This document shows positions 35,752 through 44,429 of a stretch of DNA of 64,000 nucleotides, piece by piece. Position numbers and translations under genes: made by a program. The number at the start of each line of letters is the position of its first letter. Position 1 is the stretch's first letter. The stretch lies in the NCBI RefSeq assembly GCF_040549045.1, contig NZ_JBEWTB010000002.1:2246001-2310000 (forward strand). The letters are read 5' to 3'. Under the pieces are notes generated by a model. It was not told where the DNA came from. It was given only the letters and a program-made list of their open reading frames with translations, and searched no databases. The DNA comes from Endozoicomonas sp. NE40 (GTDB taxonomy: Bacteria; Pseudomonadota; Gammaproteobacteria; Pseudomonadales; Endozoicomonadaceae).

Positions 35752-36527
35752 ATTGTTAACATACTTCTCCAATTAGCACGAAGCATTAACATCCCTAAAG
35801 TTACAGATACTATGGCACTTAGTGTTAAGTACTCAAGGCTTACTAGAGAAATATCATAATGATATGAAAAACTTGATCGCATAAGTTCGAATGCATGAAT
35901 CAATGGATTCCATAGTAACATTTCCTGAAATCCTCGAGGCACCTCATTAATAGAAAAAAATGTGCCAGATACAAACATTAGCGGCCTTAAAGTCATAGGG
36001 AGTAGTTTGCTAGGCTCAGGATATAGAGTATTTAAGACTCCAAAAATTAACCCAATACCAAAAGAAAAAAAACTAAACACTAAATATACTAATAGGAACC
36101 GTAAAGAGTTGACAACTTCAACTTCAAATCCTATCCACCAAGACCCTGCTATCAAGGTAATAAGTACAATAAATGAAATGTTTGCTTCTAGTATCAGTCG
36201 AGTAAGGAATAAATCAAAAATACGAACCTGCCTGTATGAGAGAAGATTTCGATTGCCTGTTACAGCACCCATACATTGATTTATAAGTTTTCTAAAATAA
36301 AAAAATGGAGCTATCCCTGTTGCCAAGAAAACTGGCAATTCAAGCCCACCAACCGTAGAGCGGCCACGAAAATAAAACAAACCAAAGAATATTAATATTT
36401 GTAAAAGTGGACCTAATATTGCCCAAATTAAACCTAACCTGTACCTTCCAAAACGAGTTTTTAGCTCTCTAGCAGAAAGTGCATAAATCACAGCTAGTTG
36501 TATCTGAAGTGAAGAACGTTTTTCCAT
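35748..36527 (-). CDS. kpsM: Capsule ABC transporter permease KpsM
   Basis: Integral membrane subunit of the capsule exporter, 259 residues with about six membrane segments (for example LGLIWAILGPLLQILIFFGL and SFIVLITLIAGSWWIGF). ALSARELKTRFGRYRLG at the N-terminus and PLMFVSGTFFSINEVPRGFQ near the C-terminus are typical of the ABC-2 permease group of KpsM proteins. It is the first gene of the locus. A degraded copy of its first 14 codons and leader occurs 0.6 kb upstream (37090-37160). Confidence 0.96.
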   Translation of the reverse strand: MEKRSSLQIQLAVIYALSARELKTRFGRYRLGLIWAILGPLLQILIFFGLFYFRGRSTVGGLELPVFLATGIAPFFYFRKLINQCMGAVTGNRNLLSYRQVRIFDLFLTRLILEANISFIVLITLIAGSWWIGFEVEVVNSLRFLLVYLVFSFFSFGIGLIFGVLNTLYPEPSKLLPMTLRPLMFVSGTFFSINEVPRGFQEMLLWNPLIHAFELMRSSFSYHYDISLVSLEYLTLSAIVSVTLGMLMLRANWRSMLTI

Positions 36528-37089
36528 TAAAAATCTTATTTGAATTTAAAAATTAAGAGAGGCAATGCTTAGGGAAGCAGAGGTGTTCATTTTGACCGGA
36601 ATATGCATGACCTCAATAAACTGAGTGAATCGCCATTTGCCGTACCTACTGTATACAACTCAGATGCTTATATTGGCTTTAGATATTAATATTTTCTGCC
36701 CAATGAGACTATTTTATTGGCATCACAAGACAACTAATTACTCCCATTAGAAATAAATATGTCCTGGTTTTGTTACAAACAACGGGAGGGCGGAATTTTC
36801 CTTTACAAATAAGGAGTCTTAAAATAGGCCAAAATACTACAATCAAACCAGCATTCGCAAATATTCTGTCGTTTATTATTCGGCACTTTAATAGAGTTGG
36901 AGAAAGGCTACAACTACTGAGAATCAAGGCCTATGAAAAGTTCGGATAACAAAGGAAAGCTAAAATTATATAAATTTGACAGATCAAAAAATTAGTTCGG
37001 CTAATTCTCGAATGAACCTTGCACAAACAGACCTGTTTATAAGGGTTTGAGGTGCTATTTAGTTCGACTATTTAAAGGAAACCATCACC

Positions 37090-37160
37090 ATGAATCACAG
37101 CTATTTGTATTTGAGATGAAGAACGTTTTTCCATTAAAATTTTATTCGAATTAAAAACTA
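37090..37160 (-). repeat. Duplicated kpsM start fragment
   Basis: About 70 bp match the sequence around the kpsM start at 36483-36555. On the minus strand it encodes MEKRSSSQIQIAVI, against MEKRSSLQIQLAVI in kpsM, then runs into HGDGF and soon stops. The shared leader TTAATGGAAAAACGTTC includes the start codon. It looks like a relic of a second kpsM copy or a recombination scar left when the capsule locus was exchanged. Confidence 0.85.
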
Positions 37161-37201
37161 AACCGCCTTTATGACGACACTGCTCTTGCGAGTCGCTAAT
37201 T

Positions 37202-37317
37202 AAAACTAAATTTTATGTAACCACCATTTGGTGGTAAAACCCTGCTTGTTCGTGAATCAAAAACCAGATTATTTATAACCATCATTTGATGGAACAGCTC
37301 TTGTGGCACATGAGCTT
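37202..37317. repeat. Two 58-bp tandem units with covarying hairpins
   Basis: Units begin at 37202 and 37260, with a third partial at 37318 and a shorter related one at 37154, all starting AAAAC. The two full units carry small hairpins at exactly the same offset: CCACCATTTGGTGG (37221-37234) and CCATCATTTGATGG (37279-37292). The single pair that differs changes on both sides (C-G to T-A), keeping the stem. Both are followed by GCTTGT/GCTCTTGTG-like sequence. This pattern suggests conserved RNA or protein-binding structure. Confidence 0.7.
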
Positions 37318-37712
37318 AAAACCCGGTTTTCAATAGCCCTGAAGTGATATAATGATCACACACTACAAGAGAAATCAGCTAACACATGTAGTATACTTTC
37401 TATTCTATCAGACAATTATATTGTTCTTTCTCTTTTGGCTGATTTTACATTCTTGTATAGAAAAAGAACTTCAGGCTTTGTGCCTCTAAGGCTGTACCTA
37501 AGTCGCTCTTTATACAGAATGACTACCTCTGGATTGACGCATTGCACGTCACAAGACGCGCAATATTCTAAATTCAAACAGTTGACTGATATTGTCTGCA
37601 AGCTATGCAAGCCAAGGCTTTAAACAGTTCGGATAATTTAGGTACTGGTTTTTTGACCGTTTGTGTAGTGATTTTAAAATCAGTTCGGGTTTTTCATAAA
37701 CCTGATTGAATG

Positions 37713-37731
37713 GCCGGAAAGGTTTTCCGGC
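37713..37731. promoter_or_regulatory. Perfect 8-bp stem hairpin in the kpsM upstream region
   Basis: GCCGGAAA and TTTCCGGC form a perfect inverted repeat with a 3-base loop, lying between two AGTTCGGG heptamers at 37682 and 37749. No T-run follows, so it is unlikely to be a terminator. Confidence 0.45.
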
Positions 37732-38399
37732 ACACAAGTTGTGGTTGTAGTTCGGGTTTCTTTAAGGACAATACAACCCAGCATAAAAAACAAGCAAATG
37801 ATCATTTATTAAACAAACAATCACATCTATCATTATTCCCTTGCCCTTGTTATTTTTTGACCAGATAAGTTACAAGATGCATGATTAATCATTTAAGATA
37901 CATTTTTATTTTCTGAAAAACTTTTTATGTTGTTTTTTAAATACATCAATATAAAACAACCTGTTATCAACAAAGCACACTACCGTCCATCAACTTATCT
38001 TTTACTGGCTGAAAAATACTCAATAAAAAAGAGCATAGAAATGCCCTTCCAGCCAATGCAGTATGTATATGTTGATACAACAGGAAAACAACTTTTATCT
38101 TTACCAATTCTAAAAAAAAGTAGGAAGAATCGAAACTGCGCCAACCCACACACCTATAAGAACTTACCGCTATTAATTATTTTTTACATTAACGTTATCA
38201 ATTATTAAGATCATCACAATGATAAATACCTTGCAATATATCCAAAAACCTCTTCGTTACAAATCCTTAGAATCCTTCTAAAATATTTTTCCGTAAGTAT
38301 TTCACCATATAACCACAAGTACAAAAATAAATTATCGTTGAGTCTCACTCATCATAATAACTGGTTGTCTCGGGCTGAAAGGCCTGAAGAAGGTGTACT

Positions 38400-39506
38400 A
38401 TGTCCAAGATCAATCAAGACAGACTTGTCCAGCACTTCATTGACCTGGTGAAGATCAACAGCGAGTCCCGCAACGAAAAGGCGATTGCCGAAGCTCTGGC
38501 TGAGCAACTGGCCGAGATGGGTTTCCGCGTTGAAAAGCTGCCTGTTCCTGCTGACATTTCCAACGGCTTCAACATCTACGCAAACCTGCCGGGCGATCTG
38601 GAAGGCAATATTTTGTTGAGCAGCCATATGGACACCGTCACTCCTGGTAACGATATTGAACCAGTGATTGAAAACGGCATCATCCGCTCTGCTGGCAACA
38701 CCATCCTGGGTGGTGATGACAAGTCCGGTATCGCCGCTATTATGGAAGCGGTTCGTTCCATTAAGGAACAGGGTTTGAAACACAAAACCATCGAACTCGC
38801 CTTTACCGTCCATGAAGAAGGCGGCCTGCACGGTTCCAAGCACTTTGACATGTCTCACGTAGAGTCAAAAAACGGTATTGTTCTGGATTCAGGCGGCCCA
38901 ATCGGAACCATCATTACCGTTGCACCGGGCCAGCAGAACATCAAAGTAAACATCACTGGTCGTCCAGCTCATGCAGGTCTTGCTCCGGAAGAAGGCATCA
39001 ATGCCCTGACCGTTGCTGCAGATGCTATCACCAACATGAAGCTGTCGCGCATCGACGAAGAAACCACTGCTAACATCGGCGTGGTAAAAGGTGGCCAGGC
39101 CACTAACATTGTTATGCCTGAGCTGTTCATCGAAGCAGAAGCCCGCTCTACCAACGACGACAAGCTGTCTGCCCAGGTCGAACACATGGTAAACACCTTT
39201 GAAGCGGCTGCCGAAAAGCACGGTGCTGAAATCGAAATCATTTCTACCCGCGCTTACAACGCTTTCCAGATGGCAGATAACGATCCACTGGTTGAAGAGG
39301 TAAAAGCTGCCTTTGCAGAAGCAGGTTTTGAAGGCAAAACCATGCCAACCGGTGGTGGCAGCGACGCGAACATTTTCAGCGAAAAAGGCATCAAAACGGT
39401 TAACCTGTCTACCGGCATGGCTAAAGTACATACAACTGAAGAATACATTGCCATCGAAGACATGGCAGGTATTACTGAATTCATGCACACCTATCTGACT
39501 CGCTGA
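38400..39506 (+). CDS. M20 family peptidase, PepT-like
   Basis: A 368-residue zinc-dependent exopeptidase of the M20 family, related to peptidase T and the PepT-like group. Metal and catalytic residues are visible: His and Asp in LSSHMDTV, Asp in LGGDDKSG, the Glu pair in VHEEGG, Asp in VLDSGG and the dimerisation-domain GRPAHAGLAPEEG. The C-terminal GGGSDANIFSEKG fits the final ligand region. It is monocistronic, with good codon use, and ends in a strong terminator. The exact substrate (tri- or dipeptide) is not determined by sequence. Confidence 0.92.
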   Translation: MSKINQDRLVQHFIDLVKINSESRNEKAIAEALAEQLAEMGFRVEKLPVPADISNGFNIYANLPGDLEGNILLSSHMDTVTPGNDIEPVIENGIIRSAGNTILGGDDKSGIAAIMEAVRSIKEQGLKHKTIELAFTVHEEGGLHGSKHFDMSHVESKNGIVLDSGGPIGTIITVAPGQQNIKVNITGRPAHAGLAPEEGINALTVAADAITNMKLSRIDEETTANIGVVKGGQATNIVMPELFIEAEARSTNDDKLSAQVEHMVNTFEAAAEKHGAEIEIISTRAYNAFQMADNDPLVEEVKAAFAEAGFEGKTMPTGGGSDANIFSEKGIKTVNLSTGMAKVHTTEEYIAIEDMAGITEFMHTYLTR

Positions 39507-39520
39507 TCGAAAGATCGTAT

Positions 39521-39555
39521 AAAGCCGAAGCCGGTTCGCCTGCTTCGGCTTTTTT
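39521..39555 (+). terminator. Intrinsic terminator of the M20 peptidase gene
   Basis: AAAGCCGAAGC and GCTTCGGCTTT form a perfect 11-bp stem with a 10-base loop, running into a T tract (TTTTT). It lies 15 bp after the stop codon. The A-run on the far side suggests it may also serve the convergent YhhN gene. Confidence 0.93.
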
Positions 39556-39575
39556 AATGCTATGAACCTTCCGGA

Positions 39576-40232
39576 TTAATCTTTATCAGCCTCCGCCAGC
39601 ACTCCGGCCACAATAAAATACTGCGCCAAATAATAGGTGGCCATGATCACAATACCCGCCCAGGCAAAAGGCACAATAAACTTGTTCACAGCAATAACCA
39701 GGTCAGACAGGGCAAACAGAAGCGCCCCGGCAAACAGACGATTTACCGGACGATCACAAACAGCAGCCCCCATCAACATAGCGCCAATAGCCAATATGTA
39801 AGCCATAACAGGTGCCTGCATGTCACCGGTATACGGCACAACCAACATACCTGCAACCGACATAAACACAAAGGCAAAGATCGACAACCCGACCCGATTC
39901 TGGCCAGATGCACGGTGCGTCCAGAACAGCCCGGCATACACCAGCTGGGCCATTAAAAAACTGCCCAACCCGGCAATAAACAGATGACTGTCACTCTTAT
40001 CACCAGAGCCACCAGAGTCAAGCGCCAGCAAAACATCACCTGCTGCTGAAAACAACAGGGCCACTACCATTGCGCTGCGCCAGACACCAGCTAACCGCCA
40101 CGATACCAGAAACATCAAAAGAACAATCGGCAAAGCCTTAACGCCCGCCCCCATGTAACCAGGCAGTTGCTCGATAAAGGCAATATAGAGACCAGCAAGC
40201 AGAAAATAGACAACGGAAAAAGTATGTTTCAT
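39576..40232 (-). CDS. YhhN/TMEM86 family (lysoplasmalogenase-like) membrane protein
   Basis: A 218-residue integral membrane protein with about seven or eight hydrophobic segments. The family signatures are present: FSAAGDVLLALDSG near residue 61-74 and GALLFALSDLVIAVNKFIVP near 169-188, whose Asp residues are thought to be catalytic. Animal TMEM86 members hydrolyse lysoplasmalogens; the bacterial activity is less certain. It is convergent to the M20 peptidase gene. Confidence 0.85.
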   Translation of the reverse strand: MKHTFSVVYFLLAGLYIAFIEQLPGYMGAGVKALPIVLLMFLVSWRLAGVWRSAMVVALLFSAAGDVLLALDSGGSGDKSDSHLFIAGLGSFLMAQLVYAGLFWTHRASGQNRVGLSIFAFVFMSVAGMLVVPYTGDMQAPVMAYILAIGAMLMGAAVCDRPVNRLFAGALLFALSDLVIAVNKFIVPFAWAGIVIMATYYLAQYFIVAGVLAEADKD

Positions 40233-40303
40233 AACTGGATAACTCGTTTATGTCGTTTATTAATATTGTTGAACAGAGTTACCCGGTTACTGTACCACTG
40301 ACA

Positions 40304-40999
40304 TCAGCCAGCGATATAGAGACTCTTTTGCTGCCTGCGAAGTCTGATGACATGGATCATATAGGCTATGCCGGCAAAAGCTGTGATCAGGGCTGGAATC
40401 ATCAGGCTGTTATAAAGCAGATGAGTAAACAGTAAAGCTCCGAAAGCACCACCCGTTGTAAATCCTGCCAACAGCAGACAATAAAGAAGCAATCGTCGTT
40501 TATCCATGGGAGCGCCCCGTAACCAGCGCCCAAGCTTGGCACCAATGTCGGTCAGTATGCCAGTCATGTGAGTGGTTCTCAGTACCGCGCCACTGAAGGT
40601 GCTGACCATAGCGTTCTGCAGGCCACAGGCTAGCGATGCCACCAGCTGGCCACTGAAAGAGCTGTGATGGTACAACCATAACGAAATCATCAACAGGCAG
40701 GATTCAAGCAGCAGGATAAAACCATAACCCCGCCCCAGCCGCAGCGTTTCGCCCTTGATAATCAAACCACTGAGAAAAGCACCCATAAAAAATGCCAGCA
40801 CCACCGCCAGCAAGCGCCCGACACTCAGCCAGTCGCCCTGAGCCATCCCGACAGAAGCCAGCGTGATAGAGCCGGTTACGTGCGTAACTGCCTGATTGGT
40901 AAAACTGAGATATGCAATCGCATTGACCACCCCTGCCGAGAAAGTCAGCAAAATACCACCGAACCACACCCAGGCAGGAAGTCGGTTGATCATTTTCAT
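40304..40999 (-). CDS. YoaK/DUF1275 family membrane protein
   Basis: A 231-residue protein of about six membrane segments. AGVVNAIAYLSF, HVTGSITLASVGMA and especially ACGLQNAMVSTFSGAVLRTT followed by HMTGILTDIGAKLGRWLRG are the DUF1275 hallmarks. The family is of unknown function. It is probably a separate transcript from its neighbours. Confidence 0.88.
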   Translation of the reverse strand: MKMINRLPAWVWFGGILLTFSAGVVNAIAYLSFTNQAVTHVTGSITLASVGMAQGDWLSVGRLLAVVLAFFMGAFLSGLIIKGETLRLGRGYGFILLLESCLLMISLWLYHHSSFSGQLVASLACGLQNAMVSTFSGAVLRTTHMTGILTDIGAKLGRWLRGAPMDKRRLLLYCLLLAGFTTGGAFGALLFTHLLYNSLMIPALITAFAGIAYMIHVIRLRRQQKSLYIAG

Positions 41000-41086
41000 T
41001 CATTCCGGAAACATAGCAGGCAGAAAGACTAACACAGGGGGCTTTTTGATCTATCGACAATAGTCCTCATTCTCTTGCGAAACCCA

Positions 41087-41596
41087 TCAAGACCTTTTAC
41101 CGGCTACCGCTTCAATCCGGTTAAGATAATGACAGGCACTGGCTAACTGAAACTGGCTGAACACCTCAACACCATGCCGTTCCAGCAGAGCAGACGTCAC
41201 CCCCATTCCCGCAATCCGCCGTCCTGAAAATGAACCGTCATACACCTCTGTAGAGCCGCAAGAAGGGCTGCCTTCAGCCAGTATGGCTATTTTAATGTTA
41301 TGCATCTGGCACAATGACAATACCTTTTGGGCTCCACGCATAAACGGGGAAGTGACATTATCACCCTCAATGGTGATGACCTCCGCAGTGCCGTCCACTA
41401 CATCGCCTGCCTGCCCATCCACAATTTCTGCAGCTGCCCTGGGAACAGACAACCCGCCTTCCATTTCCGGGCAAATAGCCACCAGTCGCCCCTGCTGCTG
41501 CCACTCGTTCAGATGTTTACTCTCAACAGTCAGTGACTTGCCGTTATAACGCACTGGCCTTCCCAACAGGCAGGCACTGATTAACACTTTTTCCAC
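41087..41596 (-). CDS. DUF523 family protein
   Basis: A 169-residue cytoplasmic protein of unknown function. Motifs are VLISACLLGRPVRYNGKS at the N-terminus, AICPEMEGGLSVPRAAAEI and AILAEGSPSCGSTEVYDGSF, with conserved cysteines Cys9, the CPE Cys and SPSCGS, suggesting a metal or Fe-S site. Family assignment is firm. Confidence 0.9.
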   Translation of the reverse strand: MEKVLISACLLGRPVRYNGKSLTVESKHLNEWQQQGRLVAICPEMEGGLSVPRAAAEIVDGQAGDVVDGTAEVITIEGDNVTSPFMRGAQKVLSLCQMHNIKIAILAEGSPSCGSTEVYDGSFSGRRIAGMGVTSALLERHGVEVFSQFQLASACHYLNRIEAVAGKRS

Positions 41597-41694
41597 TTTA
41601 CTCTCCCCGATTCAATAACGCTTACTCTGACTCATCGCTGCGACAGGCATAAGAAGCTATTCTCAGAGTAGAAGCTTTTCAAGGATGAATGTGA

Positions 41695-42096
41695 ATGAAA
41701 ACTCTATTTTTTAGTGTTGCGGGGCTGGCGTTATTAACAGTATTTACGACTGGAATCTGGTCAGCAGAGCCTGCAGCACACTCCGGCGAAGAGCCTGATC
41801 AACCAGCCAGTGCAGACACCAGGGTCGATTACGAAGATCACTCTATTGAAGAAGTGCTTGCCAACCCCACTGATCAGGAACTGGTGAAAATTTCCGGTGA
41901 AATCATTCGAAAAATAAAGTGCAGCACCTATCTGTTTCGCGGTGAAAGTGGCGATATTCATATCAAAATTGATACCCATGCCGTTCCCGAGCAGGGCATT
42001 CCTTTCAGGGAAGCTACGGTCATCAAAGGCACGGTAAAGCATAGCGAAGATAAAAAGCCCACCATAGAAGCCGACCATATCCACTATGTTTTTTAA
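41695..42096 (+). CDS. Periplasmic OB-fold (BOF/YgiW-type) protein
   Basis: A 133-residue exported protein: signal peptide MKTLFFSVAGLALLTVFTTG then a low-complexity acidic linker (PAAHSGEEPDQPAS). The C-terminal 85 residues fit the bacterial OB-fold family: SIEEVLANPTDQELVKISGE, YLFRGESGDIHIKID and ATVIKGTVKHSEDKKPTIEA. E. coli members (YgiW, YdeI) act in envelope stress tolerance. The single Cys (IKCSTYLF) is unusual. Confidence 0.78.
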   Translation: MKTLFFSVAGLALLTVFTTGIWSAEPAAHSGEEPDQPASADTRVDYEDHSIEEVLANPTDQELVKISGEIIRKIKCSTYLFRGESGDIHIKIDTHAVPEQGIPFREATVIKGTVKHSEDKKPTIEADHIHYVF

Positions 42097-42182
42097 TGAG
42101 CTTGTTTTTTAAAGAGCTTTTTTCTAAAGAGTTTGCTTCCTCAGAAAGCTGATCACTTTATGAGGAAGTAAACGTCAGAAAA

Positions 42183-43025
42183 TCAACTCAATTGCTGTAA
42201 CGCATCCGGATTCCAGAAAGATTGCCAGTCCATTGACGTGTCACCAATCACCAGAAAATCCGAATTCAACAGGTTGTCCTTGAAGTTGTAGGCAAAACGT
42301 TCGCCAGCAGGATTCAGCAACACCCCACCAGCACCTTCCACAACGCCCTGAACGGCAGCAGTATCCCATTCTGAGGTTGGTCCGATACGAGGATAAATAT
42401 CCGCTTCACCTTCAGCCACCAGACAACTTTTTAAAGCGCTGCCTACCTTTCTGGCAGTAAGGCCCGGATAGATTTCCCTGAGCTGTTCAATAAACGCCGC
42501 CGCACCCGTGGTGCCATAAGTACGGCTACCCAGAACCACCACATTGTCGCTGTCTAACGACCGGGGCTTAATACTTTCAACCGGTTTATTGCCAACCTGC
42601 TTGAATGCACCGGACTGTCTGCCTCCCCAATAGATCGTATTCGTGACGGGTACATGCACGACACCAAACAGCGGATAGCTGCACCCATTGTCTGCTTGCT
42701 CCATCAGGGCAATGTTGACCGTGAACTGTCCATTACCATTAATGAATTCCTGCGTACCATCCAGAGGGTCCACCAGCCAGTAGCGACGCCAGGTCTGCCG
42801 CACAGACAGGTCGGCATGGGTGGATTCTTCAGAAAGAATGGGATAGCCCACATTCAGACGCAGCAGATGTTTTTCAATCACTTCATTGGCCCGGAAGTCC
42901 GCCAGGGTGACAGGCGTTGCATCGGCTTTTTTCTGAATGCCCAGCTCCTGCTTTTCATACACTTCGAGAATGACTTCTCCCGCCTTGCGGGCGATTTCTC
43001 TTACAGCCTTGATCAAGTCGTTCAT
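42183..43025 (-). CDS. cysQ: 3'(2'),5'-bisphosphate nucleotidase CysQ
   Basis: Inositol monophosphatase-superfamily enzyme that removes the 3'-phosphate from PAP, a by-product of sulfate assimilation. The metal motifs are SEES (ILSEES), DPLDGTQEFINGNGQFTVNI and the final WDTAAVQGVVEGAGG. The frame is open further upstream, but I place the start at ATG 43025 because GGAG precedes it with normal spacing and the protein then begins MNDLIKAVREIARKAGEVIL like other CysQ. It lies 25 bp after nudE on the same strand. Confidence 0.94.
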   Translation of the reverse strand: MNDLIKAVREIARKAGEVILEVYEKQELGIQKKADATPVTLADFRANEVIEKHLLRLNVGYPILSEESTHADLSVRQTWRRYWLVDPLDGTQEFINGNGQFTVNIALMEQADNGCSYPLFGVVHVPVTNTIYWGGRQSGAFKQVGNKPVESIKPRSLDSDNVVVLGSRTYGTTGAAAFIEQLREIYPGLTARKVGSALKSCLVAEGEADIYPRIGPTSEWDTAAVQGVVEGAGGVLLNPAGERFAYNFKDNLLNSDFLVIGDTSMDWQSFWNPDALQQLS

Positions 43026-43050
43026 CATCACTCCAGATTGAAGGTTATGT

Positions 43051-43617
43051 TCAGAGCAAACCGTCCTGCAGTTTATCCCGCACCAGGTACAAAGCTGCCA
43101 GCGTCCGGGCTTCTGAAAAGTCCGGACGATCATTCAACGCCTGCAGACGATCAAATGACCATTCGACTACCTCCATGAGTTCCGGCTCATCCCCTTCGAG
43201 CCGATCAGGATACAGGTCACGTGCCAGAACAACATGGATATGGTTCTTCATATAATTGGGCGACACAGTAAAGTCAGTAATGTAATCCCACTGTCTGGCA
43301 CCATAGCCTGCCTCTTCTTTTAACTCCCGGTCTGCCCCTTCAAACAGTGTCTCATCCAGTTCCACCAGACCTTTAGGCAGACTGAGCTGATAATCCCCGG
43401 TGCCAGCCGCAAACTCTTTAACCAGCAGGAAGCGGTTATCATCCAGCATCGGCACTACCATAACGGCTTTATGACCACTGCCAGACCCGGCCAGTCGTTC
43501 ATAGGTACGTTGTTCACCGTTAGAGAACTCCAGTTCCAGTGCTTCAACCCGGAATAAACGGGTACGGGCAATTTCGGTACAGGACTTAATCCTGGGTTTT
43601 TCCTTATCTGTGGTCAT
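43051..43617 (-). CDS. nudE: ADP compounds hydrolase NudE
   Basis: Nudix hydrolase of ADP-ribose, Ap3A and NADH-like compounds. At 188 residues the Nudix box runs from Gly83 to Gly104 (GLVELDETLFEGADR, then ELKEEAG), fitting GX5EX7REUXEEXGU exactly. YITDFTVSPNYMKNHIHVVL matches the NudE C-terminal signature. It is divergent from yrfG and followed by cysQ, a common gammaproteobacterial order. Confidence 0.95.
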   Translation of the reverse strand: MTTDKEKPRIKSCTEIARTRLFRVEALELEFSNGEQRTYERLAGSGSGHKAVMVVPMLDDNRFLLVKEFAAGTGDYQLSLPKGLVELDETLFEGADRELKEEAGYGARQWDYITDFTVSPNYMKNHIHVVLARDLYPDRLEGDEPELMEVVEWSFDRLQALNDRPDFSEARTLAALYLVRDKLQDGLL

Positions 43618-43718
43618 TTGTTGTCATCGTTCCCAGTCTCAAACTGAGGCGTTATTATAAGGCAATGATTGCCCATCCTCGCTATCGCAATTTGGCCATC
43701 ACAGAAGAGTCTTTCCAA

Positions 43719-44429
43719 ATGATTAACTGGAATGCTATCAATACCGTCCTGCTGGATATGGACGGCACCTTGCTGGACCTGCACTTCGACAATTATTTCT
43801 GGCAGGAATACGTACCTCAGAAATACGCTGAAAGGCACAGCATCACGGTCATGCAGTCGAAAAATGAACTGGAACCCCGCTTTGCCCAGCAGGAAGGCAG
43901 GTTACAGTGGTACTGCCTGGATTTCTGGGAAAAGGAGCTGAACCTGGACATCGTAGCCTTGAAAAATGAGATCAACCACCTCATATCTTTTCGTCCAAAT
44001 GCCCGGGAATTTCTTCACAGCCTGAAAGAACGCGGCAAACAGGTGATTATGATCACCAACGCTCATCCGAACAGTCTGTCGATCAAACTTGAACGACTGT
44101 CGATGGCGCACTATTTTGACCGTTTAATCAGCTCTCACGACTATGGCTACCCGAAAGAATCCCAGGCATTCTGGCAGAATCTGGAAGTCGATATCAGTCT
44201 TGATAAGGAGAAGGCTTTGTTTATTGACGACAGTGTACGAATCCTGAATTCCGCCAGAACCTATGGAATTCGCCACCTGCTGGCCGTACGTTATCCTGAC
44301 AGCAAAAAAGGGGCATGGGATACACAGGGCTATGAGGCTGTCGAAGACTTCAGAGAGTTAATTACCCCTGCAACCATCTCCCCTGAAAAAATTGCCCCTG
44401 AAAAAATCGCTTCTGAAAAAACAGTATGA
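43719..44429 (+). CDS. yrfG: GMP/IMP nucleotidase YrfG (HAD family)
   Basis: HAD-family 5'-nucleotidase acting on purine monophosphates in E. coli. Motif I is VLLDMDGTLLDLHFDNYFWQ, motif II is VIMITNAHP, Lys lies in GYPKESQAFW and motif III is LFIDDSVRIL. I prefer ATG 43719 (MINWNAINTV) since E. coli YrfG begins a similar distance before the motif; an in-frame ATG at 43665 is the alternative. The extreme C-terminus repeats (S/A)PEKIA, a small low-complexity tail. The stop overlaps the hslR start (ATGA). Confidence 0.92.
   Translation: MINWNAINTVLLDMDGTLLDLHFDNYFWQEYVPQKYAERHSITVMQSKNELEPRFAQQEGRLQWYCLDFWEKELNLDIVALKNEINHLISFRPNAREFLHSLKERGKQVIMITNAHPNSLSIKLERLSMAHYFDRLISSHDYGYPKESQAFWQNLEVDISLDKEKALFIDDSVRILNSARTYGIRHLLAVRYPDSKKGAWDTQGYEAVEDFRELITPATISPEKIAPEKIASEKTV

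Larger units (their letters stand above)
36528..38399. other. 1.9-kb AT-rich region without convincing genes, rich in degenerate repeats
   Basis: This spacer separates the divergent kpsM and M20 peptidase genes. Short open frames here (the longest 93 codons at 37927-38208) show no recognisable domain, no ribosome site and biased low-complexity composition, so I do not call them. The region contains a duplicated kpsM start (37090-37160), 58-bp tandem repeats (from 37202), a hairpin at 37713-37731, a 12-bp palindrome ATGATTAATCAT at 37881-37892, and the heptamer AGTTCGG at 36994, 37626, 37682 and 37749 (with an AAGTTCGG variant at 36938 and AGTTCGA at 37061). I found no canonical ops/JUMPstart element. 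It must hold the kpsM promoter. Confidence 0.6.

Noticed and set aside
37154..37334. CRISPR array
   Set aside because: Repeats are degenerate and contiguous with no unique spacers, and no cas genes are present.
37416..37623. Overlapping short frames on both strands (62 and 64 codons)
   Set aside because: They overlap each other and have no supporting start signal. The Cys-rich end of the plus-strand frame is not enough to call a gene.
37927..38208. 93-codon frame in the region upstream of the M20 peptidase
   Set aside because: Low-complexity, no ribosome-binding site and no domain; the region is AT-rich, where such frames arise by chance.
36528..38399. Canonical ops/JUMPstart element for RfaH control of the capsule operon
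   Set aside because: I did not find GGCGGTAGC or its complement in this stretch.
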